DNA of 64,000 bases from Sycon ciliatum (Eukaryota; Porifera; Calcarea; Leucosolenida; Sycettidae). The translations under genes were made by a program, and so were the position numbers. Positions 30,165 to 42,103 of this stretch are shown piece by piece (position 1 is the stretch's first letter; each line of letters opens with the position of its first letter). The notes beneath the pieces were generated by a model that saw only the letters and a program-made list of their open reading frames with translations, did no database searches and was not told the origin of the DNA. The DNA lies in assembly GCF_964019385.1 (NCBI RefSeq), contig NC_088646.1, positions 17,824,976 through 17,888,975 of the forward strand, in the 5' to 3' direction.

Positions 30165-31780
30165 TGTAATATGATTTGACAAATTTATTACAAGAGAAGA
30201 TTAGAAAAGAAGCAGTACCGAATTGCCAGAGGCGAATAGCCGGACCTGAACAAAATACAAGAGAAGAATATAAAAGAAGAATCAGTAACATAACGTGACA
30301 TAATGACATTCAACAGCAAGAAATAGAATAAAACTCTCAGTTGAATAAGTTGACATCACAAAGGTGCACGAGGCTGATGGCTAGCAGGCTACCAGCCACC
30401 TCGCGAGCTTCAGGCGCAAATTACAGACATCAGCGAGAAATGCACAAGTGTATCTTGACAATGATGAAACCCACCATTTTGCAAAATGACGATCTTCTCA
30501 TTCTGTAACAGGTTGAAGAAGAAAGGAAAACCGGAGGTTAAGAAAGGTACATGCAAGCATAAACAAACAAATACGACCAGCAAACAAGTCAGTGATCGGA
30601 ACTTTATCTTCAACAATAATCAGAGACTCTAGTCAAAATGATGTCATCATACTTGGGGAAAAAAGGCAAACAATAGAGCGAAAATACCAATTTACCTTCA
30701 TATCCGAGTATTCGTGCTGTGTCTTGCCTAGTAGCACAGGACATGGGAAAATCTGCAGGAAAAAGTAAAGAATACAAAGCTATGAGGAATGGGAGCATGG
30801 GTGCTAGCTATCACCATTGGAAAGGATCGGGAAGCCAAGTCAGTGATCGGAACTTTATCTTCAACAATAGTCAGAGACTCTAGTCAAAATGATGTCATCA
30901 TACTTGGGGAAATTGGAACGTGAAGAAAAGGGCAGAAAACTCACCAGGTGACAGTCAGTCAGAATGGCCAGAACTGTAGTGGACTTGTGACAATTGTCCG
31001 GGCTAGGTTTGCAGCACCTAAAGAGACAGGAGGACACCGTTTCGGATTAGAAAAGAAATGCAACAGCTGGAGAAACCAAAAAGGCAACAATAAAGCCTCA
31101 GAAAATGGTAAGAAGGGTATCGTCACTTGACATTCAGTAGCAGAACTGGTTAAATTTTTCATCAGAGGCAAAAGTTAAACCATGTGGTCCACACATGTGT
31201 GCGTGCATGCATGCTTACCATAGATTTGGAAAGAGGCCATCTGTGCGAGACCAGGAGCTAGAGAGTGAGGAGGCAAACTAGCTTTTTGCCAACACTTGCC
31301 AAGAGTCATGGAGGGAGCATACGTTCAAATCCGAACCCATCGCGATAGAGTGCATGGGGATGGGTGAGTTTGTAGTTTGGAGGCCACCTAGCACCTGTAG
31401 AAATGAATACAAAAATCGCACACCAAGAGAAAAGAGGTGCTATCAACACACAATGCCATACATACAAAGTAGAAAGAGACAACAAAGAGTCTCCTCAGCC
31501 TATGGGTAGTGTAGATCATTGGATCATCAACCAAAAGGTCAGCGTGGTGCATGATGCTGTCATCCTTGGAGAAAAAAGGCAGAAATTGTGCCGAAATAAA
31601 AGTCACAGAAATAGGAGAAAACTTACCAGTTCAGGTGACAAAGTCGCAACTGGCACTCATCGTGTCGAGCAGAAAGCGACTGCAGATCATGGCGAGATCA
31701 CACTGCCAAGAAGTTAGTTGGGCAGACTTCTCAAACGCGCAGCAGAGAAGGACGAGATCGAGGGAGAATGATTTCGGAAA
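30165..31780 (-). other. Possible transcribed non-coding locus or decayed gene
   Basis: On the minus strand there are several convincing splice-site pairs. One intron runs from GTAAGTTTTCTCC to TTTTTTCTCCAAG (about 31626 down to 31567). Donors TATGGTAAGC (about 31218) and CACCTGGTGAG (about 30950) and acceptors TTTCTACAG (about 31396), CCTGTCTCTTTAG (about 31020) and TTTTGTTCAG (about 30246) are also seen. An AATAAA lies at about 30188-30183. A 77-bp exon-like block is duplicated 251 bp apart (30585-30661 and 30836-30912). I could not join the blocks into one open frame; several have stops. A spliced long non-coding RNA or a decayed gene fits. Confidence is low. Confidence 0.3.
30585..30912. 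repeat. Duplicated 77-bp block, 251 bp apart
   Basis: Bases 30585-30661 recur at 30836-30912 with essentially one difference. The block includes CAAGTCAGTGATCGGAACTT and GATGTCATCATACTTGGGGA. On the minus strand each copy starts at an acceptor-like CCCCAAG. Confidence 0.9.
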
Positions 31781-32716
31781 TGCAGAATGGCCCCTGAAAT
31801 AGGATGTGGCTTTGCCCTCACCCCCGGCCTTTCTACCGTACCCTCCGCATCCGGTCTAGCAGGTTACTATGGTTACACAGGCATGAGCTCATGACATAAC
31901 TCATGAGCATGAGAGACGCGCCGGCCGCGTTACCATGGTTACCGTCGTGGCCTCGTAGGATCAGAGGACAAGGTGTAAAAATACTAAAAAAATACATAAA
32001 TTTGCAAATGCTCTCAACAAAGTAGCAAAAATTATTTTGCAAAGACGCCAAACATTATTGTAGTTTAGGTAGTTCGCTTTTCTTTGTGGAAACCGAGTAG
32101 CATCCAGGATCCTGGTACCAAGCCAAAGCCATGCACCTTTCCTCAGTTCCTGTCCAAGTTGTCTTCAGATCTGCAGTTGCGAAGTGCAAGAGCAGGAAGT
32201 CGACTCTTTTTGAGTTCTCACAAACATGTACCCCAAGCCAAGGCCTGACTGCCCTGATCATGCACTATTACTTTACAGACAGGGTAGAAAGTTGTTAGTG
32301 GCAGCATTGTTATCACAGCTGTGAGTTTCGACTCGATGGGAACCGTCGACACGTATGTGGATGATTGTGAACAGAGGTATTACAATAATAGCAAGTAGCT
32401 GTGTTTGTCATTACAATATTTAGAAACTTTGCTTGACATATCAAACTGGTTTGACGACCACAGTTTCACTCTTGGGCACCAGTAACAGTTCGTAGCCCTT
32501 TTGGATTTGTCTTGAGTAGAATGGTGAACTGCATGTTCGACTCATACGCCGAGTTTATTGGGAAGGGCCCGACAGAGCCTGAGGCCAGTTGTACGGACTC
32601 GGAAGAAAAATGGACAGTGGCCGTTGTTGCTTTGTGCAGTTAGCAATATCACTATATCCACTGTCGCATTGAGATTAGAACAGTGCCAGGAAAACTTGAA
32701 TCAATCATTCTTCACA
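31781..32716. other. No recognisable gene
   Basis: Unique-looking sequence with a GC-rich patch around 31910-31960. It would be a candidate promoter side for the minus-strand locus, but nothing specific supports that. Confidence 0.35.
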
Positions 32717-32937
32717 GGACCGGCGGAAGCAGGTTTTGATTGGTCCGGCCATACCCTAGCCTTTCATACTCTGTGATGATATGGAGGGTATACACATGTA
32801 TATAATGACCTCACCAGTAACACACATGTTGGTGGCCAAAAAGTTGGTCCGGCCATGGCCTGACCAACCGGACCGGTTCCGCCGAGCCTGCATGATTCAG
32901 GCAGAATCCTGGACATGTTTCATCCTACCACGGTTAA

Positions 32938-33802
32938 AGGGGAAGTATACCCTAAAATCAAATTTTCACCAGTCTTCTGCGTGCTGAGTCGAATGGTCTT
33001 GGTCCGAGGAAGCTGCAACGCTCCCTTCCTTCTTTTTTCCCAATCGAACCCGCGCACTTCCACCGAAACTGGGTGACTGCGCCCTACTAGATGAGGATTT
33101 GTATGCAAAATCTCACTAAAAGTGCTATGTCGTTCTTATAAAAGCACGGATGACCGCGAATGGCCCATATGTTGTAGTCTTTTGGACGCTGAGTCGACTG
33201 GTTTTGGTCCGAAAAGGCTGCGATGCGGCGTTCCTCCTTTATTCCCAATCGAACATGGTTGAACAAGCGGTCACGTGCTCCTGGTTGCCCAAATCACCTG
33301 GTCACCGCGCCAGCAGGCGACAACTTTCACACCAAGGTTCAACTCTAGTTCAACTCGAGTGACAGGACTGCACCAAAAAAAGGTCAAACAGGCTAGTAAG
33401 TTGTACCCTACAGGGCAGTGCAGGCACGGTGACCAGGTGACTGGTGTACGCAGGAGCACGTGACCGCTTGTTCAACCATGTTCGATTGGGAATAAAGGAG
33501 GAACGCTGCATCGCAGCCTTTTCGGACCAAAACCAGTCGACTCAGCGTCCAAAAGACTACAACATATGGGCCATTCGCGGTCATCCGTGCTTTTATAAGA
33601 ACGACATGGCGCTTTTAGTGACATTTTGCATACAAATCCCCATCTAGTAGGGCGCAGTCACCCAGTTTCGGTGGAAGTGCGCGAGTTCGATTGGGAATAA
33701 AGGAGGAAGGGAGCGTCTCAGCTTCCTCGGACCAAGACCATTCGACTCAGCACCCCGAAGACTACAACTGGTGAAAATTTGATTTTAGGGTATACTTCCC
33801 CT
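32938..33802. mobile_element. TTAA-flanked palindromic foldback element, copy 1
   Basis: It starts AGGGGAAGTATACCCTAAAA and ends with the exact inverse. TTAA lies at both edges (32934-32937 and 33803-33806). Almost the whole element is palindromic, with arms of about 350 bp or more around an asymmetric centre of about 160 bp. TTAA targets occur in piggyBac-type and Kolobok-type transposons. No transposase is present, so it depends on another source. A second copy lies at 43959-44819. Confidence 0.85.
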
Positions 33803-34164
33803 TTAAGCTAGCACCCCCATCCCCATGCACGGTGAACACTGAAATCAGGGATGTGACCTATCTAGTACCGGTACAGTCCATTCAGAAACAGGGGCACAAT
33901 TGTGTTTGGAGAAGAGTACACGTGTATATAACTCCGTGCAACTCCCGCGTGCAGTGCTGTCCCGACAAAATTTCAAGTTGACTGGATTTCACGATGCAAT
34001 GCTCCTTGCGAGCGTGATTTCCGACGTTTCTACAAAGCTGTCAACCCGCCACATGTGTTTACTGGCACATATTGCAGGCCCGGCGGAACCGGTCCGGTTG
34101 GTCAAGCCATGGCCGGACCAACCTTTTGGCCACCACCGCGTGTTTACTATTCGTTTTAGGTCAC

Positions 34165-34285
34165 GTATACTCGCCATATCATACACAAACTGTATGAAAG
34201 TCATGTGTATACTCGCCATATCATACACAAACTGTATGAAAGTCATGTGTATACTCGCCATATCATTCACAAACTGTATGAAAGG
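34165..34285. repeat. 42-bp tandem repeat, about 3 copies
   Basis: Period 42 bp (contains ACTCGCCATATCATACACAA, then ACTGTATGAAAGTCATGTG), giving a 14-residue periodic frame that is a repeat artefact. It sits in the right arm of the large inverted repeat; the left arm carries only one equivalent. Confidence 0.9.
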
Positions 34286-34532
34286 CTAGGGTATGGCCGG
34301 ACCGATCAAAATCTGCTTCCACCAGTCCTGCATGATGTTTGCACAGAATCTAGTGGGGATGTGAGGATGTGTCCGCCACTGGTTCAGGATACGTCTGCTA
34401 GTATGGCTATACCATGCACATTGCATCATAAAAATGACGTCAACTTCAAGTTCTGTCGGGACAACAGGATATGCGGGAGTTGCACGCTCTTTTATTATGT
34501 TGTTAGGGGCCATCCGCAAATATAGATATTTA

Positions 34533-34935
34533 TTCCCGTAGCTATGCAGAAGACGTTACTTCAGTAACGTCTGGCGCTAGCCAGGGTCCACACAGCTTTA
34601 ATTTGGTATTTGTGTGTTTGTTTGTTTGTGTGTTTGTGTCACGCCTGGCGCTATCCCGTATCTGTCCCGTACCGTACCGTACCATCAAACACAGCTGGCC
34701 ACATACAGCTGGCCGCACTATTCAAATAGGGCTTTCAAACGCAAGATCATAACGTGAAGCAACTTGGAAGAATGGGTATGAATGCGAAGTGTATGGGGGA
34801 ATGCATGTAGGGCGATAGTGCGGGTTCGAATCCCAGGATATGCCTGAAAAAAAAAATAGGAGAATTGAAAAATTTATAACATCCCTATGCTTTTTTTGCC
34901 GTCATCAAGGCGGTAGACGGTGTCGTATTACCCTC
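34533..34935 (+). repeat. tRNA-derived SINE-like repeat, copy 1
   Basis: About 400 bp shared with 40389-40774 in the same orientation. It contains GTGCGGGTTCGAATCCCAGG (about 34819-34838), an exact RNA polymerase III B box (GGTTCGAATCC) in a T-arm context, followed by an A-rich stretch. The 5' part carries a perfect hairpin AGACGTTAC-TTCA-GTAACGTCT. I could not identify a convincing A box, so I call it SINE-like only. Confidence 0.6.
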
Positions 34936-35092
34936 GATCGTACCTATCCCGTACCGTACCATACCATCAACGACGGCTTGAAGGGAAACGACTAGTTTTC
35001 GTTTATAAATAAATATTGGTATTTACGGAAGGCCCCTTATGTGGTACCTTTTCTTTGGACACAAGTGTACGTCTGTGTACGCATGGTGTGTG

Positions 35093-35096
35093 TATC

Positions 35097-35157
<61 letters not shown>

Positions 35158-35184
35158 ATTGTATGTATGTATGTATTGTATGTA
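35093..35184. repeat. (TG)n and (GTAT)n microsatellite
   Basis: (TG)n is followed by GTATGTATGTATTGTATG blocks. Related TG/TCTG repeats resume at 35312-35410, so microsatellite flanks both sides of the hammerhead-containing segment. Confidence 0.95.
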
Positions 35185-35258
35185 GAGCGACGAGCTACCT
35201 TAATGTCTGTGGTGCCTCCTTTGCACCATGGCTGGTAGCTCGGCCTATTTAGCTCGTA

Positions 35259-35306
35259 GCTGTACTGATGAGGCCTTTATGGCCGAAACAGCTTGCTGTC
35301 TACAGC
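35259..35306 (+). ncRNA. Hammerhead ribozyme, type I, apparently intact
   Basis: Every conserved element is present. Stem I 5' strand GCTGTA is at 35259-35264, core CTGATGA at 35265-35271, stem II GGCC-TTTAT-GGCC at 35272-35284, and GAAA after that. A short stem III ACAGC/GCTGT is closed by a 2-nt TT loop, cleavage-site C is at 35300, and stem I 3' strand TACAGC at 35301-35306 pairs perfectly with GCTGTA. Predicted self-cleavage is between 35300 and 35301. The tiny stem III is the form found in animal Penelope-like elements and retrozymes, which normally act as tandem or dimeric units. I see only one unit, flanked by microsatellite. Confidence 0.9.
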
Positions 35307-35684
35307 ATTGGGTATGTATGTATTGTATGTGTGTGTGTATCTGTGTATGTATGTGTGTGCGCGTGTGTGTATCTGTCTGTCTGTCTGTCTGTTTATCTGT
35401 GTGTGTCTGGGTACTGACATATGGAAACATATCCACTGTAGTATCGCTTCTACAGCATTGTGAACACATGCAACCCATGCCTGGCATGTGCCCCTAATGC
35501 TGTGAAAATGGGCAATGAACAGATCCTCGACTTTTCCGGGTGTGCACAATGATTATGTTCATGTGTTAGACCAGGGTAGGGGTGCGTGTACATGACTGAC
35601 CGACAATGTGGAGCTGTGCATTTGACGCTGTCATTTGGATAAAGCTGAACGTGGACCAGGCAGCAGACACCACTAATAGTAATA

Positions 35685-35893
35685 CTGTAAAACATGTAAT
35701 TTTAGGTGCATTGAAATTTCGGTGCCAGGGACCTGCCAGGCTTCAGGTGTAATTTAGAATTAGGTGACCAGCGTTCCCATCACATACAGTGCATACTCTA
35801 GTGCCTTTCAGGTGTAATTTAAATTTAGGTGCCTGGTTTCTCTACCGAAATCACCGAATTTTAAAGTGACACCGAAAATTACATGTTTTACAG
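35685..35893. mobile_element. 209-bp MITE, TA flanks
   Basis: Both ends are CTGTAAAACATGTAATTTT in inverted orientation. TA lies at each edge (35683-35684 and 35894-35895). Inside, AGGTGYAATTTARAATTAGGTG repeats occur. The pattern is Tc1/mariner-like and non-autonomous. Confidence 0.8.
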
Positions 35894-35895
35894 TA

Positions 35896-36659
35896 CCGTG
35901 CAGACTGTGCTGTACATATTGTACTTATACACAACGGCGAGAATTCTACAACAAGGATCTAGCCGCCTGTCTCTGTTCTCTTCTGCCTTTGCTGTCATTG
36001 TACGTATACGTACATGCCCAGATCAAGGGACTTACTAGTCACTTGCACTGCATGTTGTGAGAGGCTATGCGATCCTTATATTGCACTCTAATGCTTGTAC
36101 GACGTCATCGGCAGATGTGCTTTGTAGAGATGTATGTGCCACCGGGTATGGAGGTGATCAATCACGTTTGGCATATGTATACGTCCAGCCGTCCAGTCTT
36201 TGGCGTTTAGCATTCTGGTACGAGCCACGTGCAACCTATTAAAACCTGATCTATGAGTTTCTCGCTGTCTCAGTTTCAACAAGATCGTTCGATCTGAATG
36301 TCGACACTACTAGTATTGGTCATTTCAACATGATCTTGCATCCACTCTGGGAACGACGCAAGGCTTTTGAGGGAAATGGTACATACGTCATGTACATGTA
36401 GTGCAAACAACAAACATAATATGTACTACTTGTACTTAACACACTCACGGTGTTGATTAGAGTCATTAGATAGCAATACTAGTAGAGGAATATTCAGTGC
36501 ACGGTATGAAGATGCACAGATGGAACAAGCAACCAACACTGTACTGCTAACCAACCATGTCCATGGTTGATATAGAGGCTAATTCAGCCCAATAGGGGTT
36601 TTTTCTCCATGAATATATACGTGAACAATCATGGATGCTAAGAGTAAGAGGCTTGACCG
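35896..36659. other. No recognisable gene
   Basis: This is the region downstream of the 3' end of the first PAE gene (minus strand). I see no further exon or element. Confidence 0.4.
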
Positions 36660-39600
36660 CTACGGTTTGTTGTCATCGTCCAGACCCGGTTCAACATCAT
36701 ACATGTAGTTGTATGAGTAGTGATCACTGAGCTCCTCGTCTTGCTGCAATGTATGCCTGGCAGTGCAGTTGTGATTGCATGGGTAAGCGCAGTCCACAAC
36801 CTGCGGCAACTTGCCGGGCTGATCGAAGTACCAGGCCGCGAACGTCTCGTGTGCTCGCTGCCCACGCACCACGTAGTTATCCCAGTGGGCATCTGCCACG
36901 CTCTGACAATGGGCGACGCAAGCATCGGAGAAGATTCCCGTGCTCACCGTCCGGTTCAAGATCGGACTAAAGGCTTTCAGGAATGTCTGGAGAAACATGC
37001 GAGGAAGCCATGAACACAGTTATGTAAACGCATGCAGGGGATTGTATAGGTCACTGAGTGTTATGATTTGAGATAGTGTGGCTGAATCATACTTAAAGTG
37101 CACGTATCGTGACAGAGAAGAGCTCCAGTTTAGGGTACTACAGACTACAGTATGCAAGCCAGACTTCCATCTACAGTGTTGCTCAATGAAATCCAGTCGT
37201 GTTGCTCAAGTTTGCGCCTTGCATCGTTTCGCAGCCCAGTGTTCGCAGGTCTATGGCTGCGCAACGCCCGGCGCGCACTTGAGTGACGCCACTGGATTTC
37301 ATTGAGCTGCACTGTACATCTCATAGTGGGTGCAGTACTGTGCTTGTTACCATGGTGACAAAAGTAGTATTCTATTCAGTATTCGTGTAATTAAATTGCT
37401 GGGAAATGTCTTGAGATGGCCGTTAGATGTGCTACTTGACAAAAACACAGCAACCATGTCTACCTCTGCCCGTTTGGTTTCTAATCTTAGGAAGAAAACA
37501 AGTACAGTATACGGGCATCATTGCCACATGCCTAGCTGTTCTGCTGCTGTCGCCTATTATCAAGAGTACATAACCCCCCAGAGTGTGCAGCGCCGATCCA
37601 GCTCTGCATAGGGTCTTGGTCGAGCGGAATCGGATCTTCTGATGTCGTGCGTACACTCCACACCAGCGCAAGGCCGGTCTCGAGGCAGGGCACCATTGTT
37701 TTTGATCCAAGCGTACCCGCGACTCCCCGGGTTCCCCTCAGATGTGTACGGTATTATGACGCAAAGATCCGATTCCGCTCGACCAAGACCCTATGCAGAG
37801 CTGGATCAAGCGTTGCACACTCTGGGGGGTATGTACTCTTACCATTATCAAGAGTACATAACCCCAAGAGTGTGCAACTCCAGCTATGGGGTCTGCGACG
37901 GCAGAACTTCACATCACGTGATGAACCCGTGCACTCTAGTGCATGATAGATACTGGGTTGTACGCAGCCCAGCTTTGGGTACAACTCTCTTGTGGTCACT
38001 TTGCACTGTTTGCCAGCATAACCTTTTGAACCATGTCACGTGATGTGAAGTTCTGCCGTCGCAGCACAGCATAGAGGTTGTGCAGGCAGTTGCACACTCT
38101 TGGGGTTATGTACTCTTGCCATTATGCATAGACATGTCCAAACACACACACACCATCATTGCTCCATTTTTGATGTCGATCACCCTTTTTGCAGCTGTGA
38201 GACCTGATCTTACTCATGTACATGTATGTAAATAACATAATTCACCTACCGTCCGCCAGTTCAGGAAGATTTGATACTCTGACGCACTGCATTTGGGCGG
38301 TATGCAGGGTAGATGCAGCACAGTCTTCAGCTGGTTATAGTCATACAGCGACTGCAGGGCAAAGATCGGCGACGATATGTAGGGCACGCTGTACTGGGCG
38401 AAGAAGCATTTCCACTGGTCGGCTTCTGACATTGCCGCAACGCACTTCTGGTTCATGCCACTCGTCAGGTTCTGCGACTGAACAACTTCGAGCATTGAAG
38501 AAAAACGCAGAGAGAAGATAATACCCTGTAACCTCATCTCACCCGGAAAGGTCTGGGAAGGCTGGAGAGATCTGGAGACGTCGTTAGTGCATAGCTCTGC
38601 ACATGCCACAAGCAACCCACTGTTTGAAACAGAACGGGTTTCCCTGGCCCTATCACTGTGCATCCACATGTATTTCAGACTACAATTTTTAATCGAATCC
38701 CGACCTCTGGATTACCGTCATCAACTAAGGATAGCTTGCAACTACAATCAGCTCAACAGAGTAACAGCGGCAGTGAGTAGGAGGTGCCCCATACAAGAAA
38801 CCGGCTCACCATACAGCATCCGTGTTCGCTCAGCACGTTGTCCATTTTGACTTAGACCGTCGATGAAGTATCTGAACATTCAGACACGAGATCATAGTGA
38901 CATACTGGTAATCATTATTACGTTGCATGCACCGTAGCCATATTACCATGTTCTATTTCGAAAGAAGATTGCAGACTCAGCGGAGAACGTTCAGGTTGTT
39001 TCATGCCACCAGGCAATCATCAGACACCTGATGTGAGTGGCATATCCCTCAACCAGCACCACTGCAGCATTGGCTATTAAAGCGCCCGGAACATACAGCC
39101 CGGCATGCACATCTCATTACATCAACGTATTCAATCCCAGTGCAGGAGATCGAGGTTCTTTTTCTTTTCTTTTTTTACTTCGCGAGGTTCACCTAGAGAC
39201 CGGCAGTTATTGATTCTCCGGACTGATACCTGTTTTGACCTTCGCAAGGAAGTATCGTAAGCAACAAAGCATGTGACATCAAGCATGCAGTCATGTCTAG
39301 ACTCTTCCAGTTACAACACCACATACTGAGCTTACCCTGCATCTGCCAGTACAGCATATTTGCATGTGCTCGGTATCCGCTTGGTTTCAACCGGGTAGTC
39401 AGCATGCAGATACGTTGCTAGACCACCGGCTGTAGAGAAAGAGAGTCAAAACACCAAAAAGGTCTGGCCAGAAGGAAGTACACGATTGTAGAACGGAGTT
39501 ACTAAACCATGAGAGGAAAGGTAAAGAAGAATGTTTTCAAGACACCTCAGAGATTTTGCTATGATTCACCAGGAGAGCTCCCATCCATTGGACGGAAAGA

Positions 39601-41444
39601 AGGTGGAGGAGTTTGAAATGGAGCAAGTCTATGAGCAGCGATCATCCAATACATGTAACAATAATAGTGAGAGGGTGCAGCAAGGCTGAGCACTTATACC
39701 ATTGCGCGTGATCACCATTACTTCGGTACACACAGCATTCTTTCCCTTTCTTCACGTGTGAAACGCAGCGGGCTATTCAATAACGTGTCAGTAAAGGCGC
39801 ACACGTAGCCGTCGCACATCATAACTATCTCTCACTTGACACGAACTCTCGTCATAATAATTAATCATCTGTAGACACAAACCTTGACCGTCGATGAGAC
39901 AGTGAATCACTGGTATCACTGGTATGTTCGGCGGCTCACTCACCTGAACATCCTGTGAGGATTAGCTCCTCTGCTTCTCCCAGCTGTTCAGAAAAGGTAT
40001 CGAACACGGCATCCAGAATCCTCTTGCCCCTGCCAACGACAAACAGTATGAGTACAGATAAGGTTCTCCAGCGTAATATGTAACGGTTTCCCTGGGGAAT
40101 TACTCGGTACATATGCCTGACCACGATTCTTACACGGTACATGCACACAGTTCTAAACAGAAAGCCAGGATCAAGGCAGTGAAAGCCATGATCAAGGCAG
40201 TGAAAGCCATGATCAAGGCAGTGATAATTGGGATAAGTGAGTATGATCTATCTGTTACCTCATGTAGAGACTGGTGCCGTTCACGACGAGAGGTTTCTCA
40301 CTGCAGGTCACAGACATATGGAAGAAATATGCACACCCTTTATTAGTAATAATTATTGTCATACTTGGCCTCTGTAGTAACTCTTTTAATTCCCGTAGCT
40401 ATGCAAAAGACGTTACTTCAGTAACGTCTGGTGCTAGCCAAGGTCCACACAGCTTTAATTCCGTGTTTGTTTGTTTGTTTGTTAGTGCCATCGGCATGCC
40501 TGGCGCTATCCCGTACCTGTCCTGTACCATACCATCAAAGACAGCTGGCCACAATATCCAAATAGGGCTTTCAAATGCAAGATCATAACGTGAAGCAACT
40601 TGGAAGAATGAGTATGTATGCGAAGTGTAGCGGGGGAATGCTTGCAGGGCGATAGTGCGGGTTCGAATCCCAGGTTATGTCTTGAAAAAAAAACAGGAGA
40701 AATGAAAAAATTATAACATCCCTATGCTTTTTTGCCCAGGTCATCAAGGTGGTAGACAGTGTCGTATTACCCTCCAATGCAAAGAGAACGTTTGATGTAG
40801 CCAATCAATGGAAAAAAAACATTTCCATCACTGGCATCAGTTCTAATAACATGCAAGATGAGCTAGGCAAAAAAAGCATAGCGTAGGGCCCTGAGCTTCC
40901 AAGCTCTCTCGTTAATCTGTATGCAGGGGATGGCAGATTTGCAGTTGGCTAGAGCGGGGAGTCGTGAAAACCCAGGGAGTTACTTCCACAAACACTCACC
41001 GGTTGCCCGAGAAAGACCCTCCATCGCAGTAGGGCATGTACACCACGTTGTAATCACAGAAGACTGGGTTGGTTTGGCAGTCATCGGCCAAGAAACCAGC
41101 ATGCAGGAATGTCTTATTCGGTGCAAAGTACTTGGATGATCCGAGACGAGTTCTGCTTCGTGTCAGACAGTCCTCATCGCTGAAACACCATCCACCACCC
41201 TCCTGATGAATGATCCATTTCTTCAGCGCAGTTCCCTGTCCCTGTCTCCAGTAGTAACCTGGTGGTGTGCCATCTAAGCACACAGCACCCTGAACAACAC
41301 AATGACATCAACCATGATAACGCTCGGCTGTCGTCTAATCTCTTATTCTGCCACCTACATCGTCTACAGTATGCGTGCATGTTTGTATGTGCGTGTATAT
41401 GGTATGTGTGTGTGTGTGAGAGTGTGTGTGTGTGTGTGCGTGTG

Positions 41445-41503
<59 letters not shown>

Positions 41504-42041
41504 CTGCTAATCTGTCGGACGGCCTCCGTCTTGCCAAAGCATTTGGAAGCTTGAGTAGTTTCGGCTCCACAATCCAGTGTATCGCAGGGAGTACTAAAAC
41601 CTTTTCAGTACTCCCTAGTCATTAACTTACTACATAGCTTTCATGGCTGAGGCTGCTGGTATGTCTATTGTCTCTGGATTCCTAGCACATGGCGTGTGTG
41701 TGTGTGTGTGTGTGTGATGCTGTTCGGAGAACTGCCCTACAAACGCCCGCAACATGGTCCCAAGAAGCGCTGGCGGGATGTTGTGTCCTCGGACTTTGCT
41801 GTCGTTGGTTTGCCTGAAGCGGACTGGTATGACACAGCGCAGGAGAGATCCACCTGGTTTCAGTGTTGTCGACAGAGGGTCGAGAAGGAAGCCCCAGACA
41901 TCCCGTGCCCCAACTACCGCTGTGACAGAGTGTTCCGTCGTCCTGGTGACCTCAAGCGGCATGCGCCATACTGCAGATTTCGAGTTTAGAGCCTCAGCGT
42001 GAGGAAGCCATCGCTATCATTGCTACGGCAATGGGCGTTCA

Positions 42042-42103
<62 letters not shown>

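Larger units (their letters stand above)
32717..34335. repeat. Large inverted-repeat element, nested TTAA foldback inside
   Basis: The left arm, about 32717-32895, and the right arm, about 34065-34335, are reverse complements over most of their length. Shared blocks include GGTCCGGCCATACCCTAGCC and GACCAACCGGACCGGTTCCG. A further inverted pair lies at 33930-33977 and 34438-34489, so the structure is compound. The space between the arms holds the 865-bp TTAA-flanked foldback. No coding frame. Confidence 0.7.

Noticed and set aside
34819..34838. A functional tRNA gene
   Set aside because: Only the B box/T-arm is present; no acceptor stem, anticodon arm or A box could be folded, and the segment is part of a dispersed repeat.
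36720..37013. 97-codon plus-strand frame
   Set aside because: Antisense shadow of exon 8 of the first PAE gene, whose minus-strand frame has clear family motifs.
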